Below the pieces are notes generated by a model, which was given only the letters and a program-made list of their open reading frames with translations, searched no databases and was not told the origin of the DNA. Made by a program: the position numbers and the translations under genes. Positions 57,839 to 64,000 of a DNA stretch of 64,000 nt are shown one piece after another (positions within the stretch are counted from its first letter, which is position 1; every line of letters begins with the position of its first letter). Source of the stretch: Anaerolineae bacterium (GTDB lineage Bacteria > Chloroflexota > Anaerolineae > Aggregatilineales > JAFGMM01); assembly GCA_027494055.1 (NCBI GenBank), contig JAOSJO010000001.1, forward strand, positions 372,001-436,000. The letters run 5' to 3'.

Positions 57839-59012
57839 GCGACCCACACTACGACATCATCCTCGCCGGCGGCGGCGTCGCCGGCCTGACCCTGGCCCAC
57901 TACCTGGTCAACAGCCCGCTGCGCGACCGCTCGATCCTGATTGTGGACGAGGAGGTCAAGGACCGCAACGACGTGACGCTGAGCTTCTGGGCCGACCGGC
58001 CCACGCCCTTCGATGACATCGTCTACCGCGCGTGGGATGCCTTCAACATCGTGAGCGACGGCGGCTACGTCAGGACGCTCGACCTGCGCCAGTATCGCTA
58101 CAAGACGATACGGGGGATTGACTTCTATTACTATATCCAGCAGGCGCTCGCCGCCCTCCCCAACGTGACGATGCGCCTCGGCACGGTGGACCGGGTCGAG
58201 GACCGGGGCGACCACGCGGCGATTGTGGTCGAAGGGCAGACGTTCACCGGCGGGTGGGTCTTCGACAGCCTCTTCGAAATCACCCGCTTTGCGCCGGACA
58301 CGACGCGCTACCGCGCGCTGCAACAGCACTTCAAGGGGCTGGAGATCGAAACCGCGACGCCGCACTTCGACCCCGCCCTCCCCACCTTCTTCGACTTCCG
58401 CACCCCGCAGGAGGGGGAGCTGCGCTTCTACTACGTGCTCCCCTATTCAGAGCGCCACGCGCTCATCGAATACGTCGTGCTCAGCCGGACGAAATACGAG
58501 CAGGACCTGCGCGAGCACATTGCCGACGTCATGGGGATCAAGGACTACATCACGCTGAACGAGGAAGGCGGCATCAGCCCGCTGACGAACTACCCCTTCC
58601 GCCGGCGCGCCGGCCGCCGCATCATGAACATCGGCATCAAGGGCGGGATGATCCAGCCCTCGACCGGGTACGCCTTCATCCGCATCCTGGACGACTCCGC
58701 CGCCATCATCGCGTCGCTGCTCCGGCACGGGCACCCGTTCGATGTGCCGTCCGACTCCTGGTTCTACCGCATGTGTGACTGGGGATGTTGCAGATCATGG
58801 ACCGGTGCGGCGCGTGGATGAAGCCGATGTTCATTTCCATGTTCGAGAGGAATGACGCGGACCGCATCTTTCGCTTTTTGGATCACGTCTCTTCCCCGTG
58901 GGAGAAGCTCCTGGTGGGGGCGTCGCTCGTGCCGGGGCTGCTCCGGCAGGCGGCTTCGGCGGCGCGCTGTGCGCAGGGCCTGCGGTTCACCTGTGGGGAG
59001 GGCACGCAGTAA
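57835..59012 (+). CDS. crtY: lycopene cyclase (CrtY/CrtL-type), with one frameshift
   Basis: FAD-binding start [19 protein letters not shown], then [58 protein letters not shown] and the C-terminal [15 protein letters not shown], all in the order of lycopene beta/epsilon cyclases. One G lost in the run at 58781-58784 hides the last 75 residues ([20 protein letters not shown]...). Repaired length is about 392 residues. It probably forms the beta-ionone rings of beta- or gamma-carotene. Confidence 0.88.
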
Positions 59013-59036
59013 TGGATCGGAATGAGGAGTAAAACC

Positions 59037-60564
59037 ATGGCTTCACGTCCTACTGTGCTGGTAATTGGCGCGGGCGTTGGCGGGATCGCCGCCGCCGCGC
59101 GGCTGGCGCGCAGCGGCTACAGCGTCACCGTGTTGGAGAAGAACGACGCACCCGGTGGGCGGTGCAGCCAGCTCGTGCGCGACGGGCACCGCTTCGACAT
59201 CGGCGCGACGCTGTTCCTGATGCCCGAAGTCTTCGCCGAGACATACGCCGCGCTCGGCGCGCGTATGGAAGATCACCTCGACCTGCGCCGCATCGACCCG
59301 ACGTACCGCATCCACTTCGACGACGGCGCGTCGCTGGCGCTCACGAGCGACCTCAACGCGCTCGAAGCGCAGCTTGAGGCGATCGAGCCGGCCAGCTTCG
59401 GCGCGCTGCTGCGTTACATCGACGAGGGGCGGCGCAACTACCGCGCCGCGCTCAAGTACTTCGTTGGGCGCAACTTCTACAGCCTGCTCGACTACTTCAC
59501 GCCCCGCAACCTGTGGCTGATCTTCCAGATCAAGGCGCTGCTGAAGCACTACGACAACGCCCGCCGCTATTTCCATCACCCCCCACCTCCTGGCGGCCCT
59601 CACCTTCCAGAACATGTACCTGGGCCTCAGCCCGTTCGACGCGCCGGCCACCTACTCGCTGCTGCAATATACCGAGCTTGTCGGCGGCGTGTGGTTCCCG
59701 GTGGGGGGGATGTACCGCGTCGTCACGAGCCTCGCCGAGATCGCCGAGGCGCACGGCGTGCGCTTCCAGTACAACGCGCCGGTCGCGCGCATCGACGTTG
59801 ACGGCAGCCGCGCGGCGGGCGTCGTCCTGGAGGACGGGACCCGCCTCGACGCCGACCTGATCGTCGCGAACGCCGACCTGCCCTACGTCTACAGCGACCT
59901 GCTGCCCGACCGGGCCGCCGCCGACCGCCTCGCGCGCAAGCAGTACACAAGCTCCGCGATCATGTTCTACTGGGGCGTGGACAAAGTGTACCCCCAGCTT
60001 GGCGTGCACAACGTCTTCCTCGCCGACGCCTACCGCGCCAGTTTCGACCGCATCTTCGCCGACCACACGCTCCCCGACGCGCCGAGCCTCTACATTCACG
60101 CGCCGGCGCGCGCGGACGCCTCCGCCGCGCCAGAGGGGCGCGACACGCTGATGGCGCTGGTGCCGGTCGGCCACCTCGACAACGCGACGGCGCAGGATTG
60201 GGCCGCGCTCAAGGCGCGCGCGCGTGAGGCGACGCTGCGCTGCCTGGCAAGCATCGGCGCACCCGACGTGGCGGACCATCTCACCGCCGAGGTCAGCTTC
60301 ACGCCGCGCACCTGGGAGAGCGCGTACAACCTGGCGAAGGGCGCGGCTTTCGGCCTGAGCCACAACATCTGGCAGGTGGGCTACTTCCGCCCGCACAACC
60401 GGCACCCGCGCTATCGCAATCTGTACTTCACCGGTTCGAGCACGCATCCCGGCACCGGCGTGCCGATGGTGCTGCTCTCCGCGCGGCTGACGACCGAGCG
60501 CATCCTCAAGGAGGTCGGTGCGCCCAGCCCGGCGCTGCGCGCCCGCCCGATAGCCGCTGCGTAA
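59037..60564 (+). CDS. crtI: phytoene desaturase (CrtI-type), with one frameshift
   Basis: The FAD site VLVIGAGVGGIAAAARLARSG and EKNDAPGGRCSQL start the protein at ATG 59037 behind GAGGAG. An extra C in the run at 59579-59584 shifts the frame; the second half continues LLAALTFQNMYLGLSPFDAPATYSLL and ends with the CrtI signature GSSTHPGTGVPMVLLSARL. Repaired length is about 508 residues. It converts phytoene to lycopene. With crtB and crtY it completes a route to cyclic carotenoids. Confidence 0.92.
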
Positions 60565-60588
60565 CCTCCCTTGAGAATAGCAAACCGA

Positions 60589-60623
60589 TAGCTTCCCGAA
60601 AGCTCTACGCTTTCGGGAAGCTA
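60589..60623. repeat. palindromic repeat, family B
   Basis: TAGCTTCCCGAAAGC, loop TCTAC, GCTTTCGGGAAGCTA, 25 nt after the crtI stop. It could also act as a transcription stop, but no T-run follows. Confidence 0.85.
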
Positions 60624-60647
60624 CCCGTTGGGCATGGAGGTCAGGCA

Positions 60648-60669
60648 GGGCGAACCGTCGGGTCGTCCC
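60648..60669. repeat. palindromic repeat, family A (degenerate)
   Basis: GGGCGAACC-GTC-GGGTCGTCCC, directly after the family B copy. Families A and B also co-occur in the element at 32212. Confidence 0.6.
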
Positions 60670-60802
60670 TACCGCCACACGGCGTGCGTGGTGTGTTGCG
60701 CCTTTACCTGGGACTTCGCGACGTGATGCGAGAGGTGCGAAACGTTGCCGGGGAGTCACCGCCCCGGCATCTTGACGCCCCCTGTGGGCGGGGGCGCGAC
60801 GG

Positions 60803-61276
60803 TTACTGCCTGCGGTAGACCTTTGCCTGCGCGGCCAGCCAGCGCTGCGCGTGGCGGTTCGCGATCTCAAGCAGGACCTTCGCCAGCTTCTCGGCCTGGT
60901 TGGCCGGGACGCCGACGAAACAGGTGACCGGGCTGCCGTTGATGAATGTGGTGTTGACCTCCACCGGCATACGCACCCGGAGGGCGTCGCTGATGGCGTC
61001 GAGGTCGCGGATGTACTCGCCGCTGAAGGGAAACACCGTCCGGCTGTAGGGGTCGGCGACGCTCCCCATGCGCAGGTAGACGTCGCTCACCTCACCGCGC
61101 ATGTGGACCTCCACCGCCGGCTTGTTCTGCTCGTGGCACCAGCGGTCATAGACGCGCTGCTGCTGCTTCAACTCCGGCTGGGTGATGAGGTAATCTCTCT
61201 GCGCGGCGTCGCGCAGGGCGGTTTTCTCCCGCCGCTTCAGCTCTCTGTAGCCTTGCACTTCTTCCATCGACACCAT
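60803..61276 (-). CDS. protein of unknown function (157 residues)
   Basis: No family recognised. The protein is soluble, with a basic coiled segment at the N-terminus (YRELKRREKTALRDAAQRDYL) and a mixed alpha/beta body (VEVHMRGEVSDVYLRMG...NTTFINGSPVTCFVGVP). ATG 61276 has AGGAGG 9 nt upstream. It is a single gene. Confidence 0.7.
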   Translation of the reverse strand: MVSMEEVQGYRELKRREKTALRDAAQRDYLITQPELKQQQRVYDRWCHEQNKPAVEVHMRGEVSDVYLRMGSVADPYSRTVFPFSGEYIRDLDAISDALRVRMPVEVNTTFINGSPVTCFVGVPANQAEKLAKVLLEIANRHAQRWLAAQAKVYRRQ

Positions 61277-61565
61277 GTTCCAGACCTCCTGCGTGGGCCT
61301 GATGGCGGCCCGGCCCCCCGTCAATACCGGGCTGCACTGCCGGCGTTGCACAACTGGTGCAGAAACCGGCATACAGCCCGTATGGTACGCCGGCTGTGGT
61401 CTGGTGTGGGGCACTTACGGTAAGCGTCGGGTGTTGCAAACAGCCGACATCCGGGGGCTTACATATTCGCTGTTGCTCTTAAGTATAGGGCATGTTTTCA
61501 TTCCGCGGGAATAACCCCCTGGTACTGATAGCATGACAAAGTGCGGGAGTGGAGATGCACGCACC

Positions 61566-61655
61566 ATAGATTCGTAACGCGAAAGCACGAAAGATACGAA
61601 GTCACGAAAAGGTTGGGCGCACGCTTCGCGCCTTTCGTGTCTTCGTGTTTCCAAT
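61566..61655. repeat. CACGAAAG-rich inverted intergenic repeat, second copy
   Basis: GCGAAAGCACGAAAGATACG...CGCCTTTCGTGTCTTCGTG, related to 51304-51390. The surrounding gap 61277-61810 has no other gene I can support. Confidence 0.5.
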
Positions 61656-61810
61656 CTGCACGTCCCCGGACTTTGCCATGCAATGCCTGGTACTGGGAGC
61701 CTTCCACACCGGGGGTGCAGTGCGGCCCCTGGCGGCGCGCCTCCAGCGGGCCAGATGTGCTACAATAGCGGCGTTTCGCCGTCCCAGTGCAGACAGGCCA
61801 AGAGCAGCCG

Positions 61811-62936
61811 ATGTACGTCCGCCCCCTTGACCCCACCTCCCGGCGCGACCGCCGCCGCTGGATCGATTTCCCGTTTGCGTTGTACCGCGACTGCCCGCAG
61901 TGGGTGCCGCAGCTCCACATGGACGCCGCCGAGCAGATCCACCGGCTGCGTAACCCGTTCTTCGCGCACTCGAACGCCGAGTTCTTCATGGCTATCGGCA
62001 GCGACGGGCGCACGCTGGGCCGCGTGTGCATCATGGAGCACCGGCGGCTCAACGCGCACAAGGGCTGGAAGGCCGCGCAGTTCTACCTCTTCGACGTGGT
62101 GGAGGACTTCGCCGTCGCCGAGGCGCTGTTCGACGCCGCCGCGCGCTGGGCGCGAGCGCGCGGCCTGAACGAGATGATCGGGCCAAAGGGGTTCCTGCAG
62201 GGCGACGGCATGGGCGTCCTCGTGGAGGGCTTCGAGCACGTGGCGGCGCTGGGCCAGATTTACAATTACGCCTACTACGGCCCTTTCCTGGAGCGCATGG
62301 GCTTCGAGAAGGTCACCGACTTCGTTTCCTGCTACATCTCGGCCACGGCCCGGCTCCCGGAGCGCATCCACGCCATCGCCGACCGGGTGCGCGCGCGGCG
62401 GAACTTCGAGGTCGTCCCGCCCGCCACGTGGGAGGACCCCTGGGCGCACAAGGACGAGCTGCTCGCCATGTACCAGGACACGTTCACCGAGAACTGGGAG
62501 TACGGTGCCCATCACCGACCGCGAGGCCGACGCGCTGGGCCGCCGCCTGCTCACCATCGGCGACAAGGCGCTCTCGCGCGTGCTCTACCGTGACGGCGAG
62601 ATGGCCGGCTTCATCTTCGTCTTCCCTAACGTGGCCGGCGCGCTGCGCGCCACGCGTGGGCGGCTGTTCCCATTCGGCTTCATCCGGCTGCTGTGGGCGC
62701 GGGCGCGCACCGACCGCGTGGACATCAACGGCGCGGGCATCATCGAGCGGCACCAGGGCGCGGGCGCGAACGCGCTCCTCTACAGCGAGCTATTCAAGGT
62801 CGTCACCGCAAAGCCACAGTTCCGCCACGCCGAGGCGGTCCAGATCGACGAGAAGAACGCGCGCATGATCAGCGACCTGGCGACGATGGGCGTGCAGGTC
62901 TACAAGCGCCACCGGGTCTATCGCAAGCCGCTATAA
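61811..62936 (+). CDS. GNAT-like acyltransferase-fold protein, with one frameshift
   Basis: A protein of about 374 residues with a GNAT-like pattern: FFMAIGSDGRTLGRVCIMEHRR, then FDVVEDFAVAEALFDAAARWARARG and GPKGFLQGDGMGVLVEGF. A second half in the other frame (VPITDREADALGRRLL...VVTAKPQFRHAEAVQIDEKNARM) looks like a second GNAT domain. An extra G at 62504 splits the ORF. It resembles the YghO/large GNAT-like group. The acceptor is unknown. A TACAAT at about 61761 is a possible -10 box. Confidence 0.72.
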
Positions 62937-62960
62937 TACCAACCCCGGCTCGGGTTCTGT

Positions 62961-63770
62961 TTAGTTGCCACATTCTCCAATGAAGGCTACCAGGTCAGCC
63001 GCAAAGCGGTCTGGATCCTCCGCGTGCGGACTATGACCGACGCCAGGATAGACAACCTGCCGTGAGCCGCTGATAGCGGCAGCGATTGTATCCTGATCGA
63101 CTTGAGGAACTGTAGCATCTTCAGCGCCCCAGACCAGCAGGGTTGGCGCCTGTATCGTGTCGAGGCCTGCCAGTAGATCCTCTTCCAGAGCGGATCCGAA
63201 CGTTCCCTTCCACACATGCGCGGGAACCTTCAGCGCTTCTCGCAGGGCAGTCTGCAGGAAGGCATCTGGAACTGGCCGGACGAAGGCATGTTCAACGAAG
63301 GTCTCTACAAATCCCGGATCAACCGGATCTGTCAATTTCGAGATGGTAGACTCCCAAAGCGCAAGCAAACCGGGTCTGTCTCGCATACGGGCACGTGGAC
63401 TGACCAGGACAAGCCCCTGGGTGCGTTCGGGGTTGTCGATGGCAAACCGCAGGGCGACTGAGGCGCCCATCGAATGGCCGACAACGACCGCTCTTTGAAG
63501 ACCGAGGGTGTCGAGGAAACCTGCCAGATCCGCAGCGAAGTGCTGAGATCGATAGCCTGTATCCGGGTGGCTTGCATCACCGTGCCCTCTTTGTGTCAGA
63601 GCGAAGGCATGGATGGATGCCCCTAAGTGAGGCAGCACGCGCTGGAAAGCGCGCCAGGAATCGGCGAAGCCGTGCAGGAAGACTACCGGAACGCCGGAAG
63701 AAGCGCCCTGCTCAATATAGGGAAGCCGTATCTGGTTGGGCAAGTCTGCGAATTTGACTTCAGATGCCAT
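62961..63770 (-). CDS. alpha/beta hydrolase
   Basis: A 269-residue hydrolase: oxyanion motif VVFLHGFADSW, nucleophile elbow VVGHSMGASVA (Ser), acid in LLVWGAEDATVP and His in YPGVGHSPHAEDP. Pattern is close to epoxide hydrolase / haloalkane dehalogenase-type enzymes but the substrate is unknown. Its base composition is visibly lower in GC than its neighbours, and it has no frameshift, hinting at a different origin. Confidence 0.9.
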   Translation of the reverse strand: MASEVKFADLPNQIRLPYIEQGASSGVPVVFLHGFADSWRAFQRVLPHLGASIHAFALTQRGHGDASHPDTGYRSQHFAADLAGFLDTLGLQRAVVVGHSMGASVALRFAIDNPERTQGLVLVSPRARMRDRPGLLALWESTISKLTDPVDPGFVETFVEHAFVRPVPDAFLQTALREALKVPAHVWKGTFGSALEEDLLAGLDTIQAPTLLVWGAEDATVPQVDQDTIAAAISGSRQVVYPGVGHSPHAEDPDRFAADLVAFIGECGN

Positions 63771-63943
63771 ACCTTCTTCGCCTCGGTCTTGTTAGGGCGC
63801 ATTTCTGAGCTTGTTTCTATGACGTTCTTGACGACAAACCATGCCATCACGTATACGGAAGCGACCGCATTGTGTCTGGATGGCCGACCACAACTTACTG
63901 CTGCCAAATTCCTCAAACACCGCTCTGCCTGAAGTCACATTCG
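63771..63943. other. lower-GC intergenic region
   Basis: No gene supported. A 77-residue minus-strand ORF (63683-63916) overlaps the hydrolase and has no family features. Confidence 0.4.
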
Positions 63944-64000
63944 TTACTGGCCCCGCCGCCAGCGCGCCTGCGCCGCCACGAAGACGACAATGAAGAGCGC
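63944..64000 (-). CDS. 3' end of a gene running off the window
   Basis: The minus-strand frame from the window edge reads ALFIVVFVAAQARWRRGQ and a TAA stop: a hydrophobic segment with a basic tail, as at the C-terminus of a membrane protein. Only 18 codons are visible, so the product cannot be named. Confidence 0.45.
   Translation of the reverse strand, partial: ALFIVVFVAAQARWRRGQ

Noticed and set aside
63780-63830. Possible integron attC-like sequence (GTTAGGGCGCATTT) near the low-GC hydrolase
   Set aside because: The core does not match GTTRRRY/RYYYAAC and no pairing partner site is visible; no integrase is present.

Overview
The window is a GC-rich, densely packed bacterial chromosome segment. 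It most likely comes from an aerobic member of the Chloroflexota, possibly Anaerolineae-like; that placement is an inference from gene content and not proven. The supporting content is an alternative complex III (act) operon, a fused ChlI/ChlD-type chelatase gene, the HrcA/CIRCE chaperone cluster, type II IPP isomerase with a prenyl synthase, a crtB-crtY-crtI carotenoid cluster, Thr/Ala/Pro-rich lipoproteins, and several families of short palindromic intergenic repeats. One tRNA (Val, GAC) is present. I saw no rRNA, CRISPR array, transposase or prophage.

Layout. 0.2-1.9 kb: phosphate transporter Pit and its DUF47 partner, behind a Pho-box-like array. 2.4-9.3 kb: act operon (pentahaem ActA, ActB as two ORFs, ActC, a fused ActD-ActE, and a dihaem cytochrome c lipoprotein). 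9.8-13.0 kb: aldo/keto reductase plus two tandem LDH/MDH paralogues. 13.2-18.1 kb: Nudix, SDR epimerase, small membrane protein, site-2 protease with CBS domains, SDR dehydrogenase, HPF-like protein. 18.2-21.9 kb: Fe(III) ABC transporter behind a Fur-like site. 22.2-24.9 kb: MerR/B12-binding regulator, Mn-type SOD and a TspO-like membrane protein, all with TGTACA motifs in their upstream regions. 25.1-27.2 kb: ChlI-ChlD fusion with an A9 slippery run. 27.2-32.2 kb: baeRF-like protein, methionine aminopeptidase, Nudix, methyltransferase, beta-propeller lipoprotein. 32.6-38.2 kb: double-VWA membrane protein, sugar-type ABC ATPase, FkbM methyltransferase, IF-1. 38.4-45.4 kb: S1-like protein behind a promoter-terminator leader, dnaJ-dnaK-grpE-hrcA with CIRCE, tRNA-Val. 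45.4-53.1 kb: prenyl synthase and fni, acyl carrier protein, lipoprotein and poorly characterised proteins, NAPRTase. 53.1-56.5 kb: fur-feoA-feoB-feoC. 56.9-60.6 kb: crtB-crtY-crtI. 60.8-64.0 kb: a protein of unknown function, GNAT-like protein, alpha/beta hydrolase of lower GC, and a partial gene.

How the genes fit together. Respiration (ACIII), oxidative-stress defence (SOD), isoprenoid precursors (fni, crtE) and carotenoid synthesis (crtBYI) fit an aerobic, light-exposed lifestyle. Two iron systems (Fe3+ ABC and Feo) share a near-identical 15-bp dyad next to fur, so Fur probably controls both. The B12-dependent MerR regulator probably controls itself and nearby stress genes.

Data quality. 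About 19 genes, including dnaJ, hrcA, feoB, crtI and crtY, carry one or more 1-nt frameshifts, nearly all in or next to G/C runs. I read these as homopolymer sequencing or assembly errors, so such genes are annotated at full length as CDS. The ORF track therefore splits many real genes and fuses a few neighbours.
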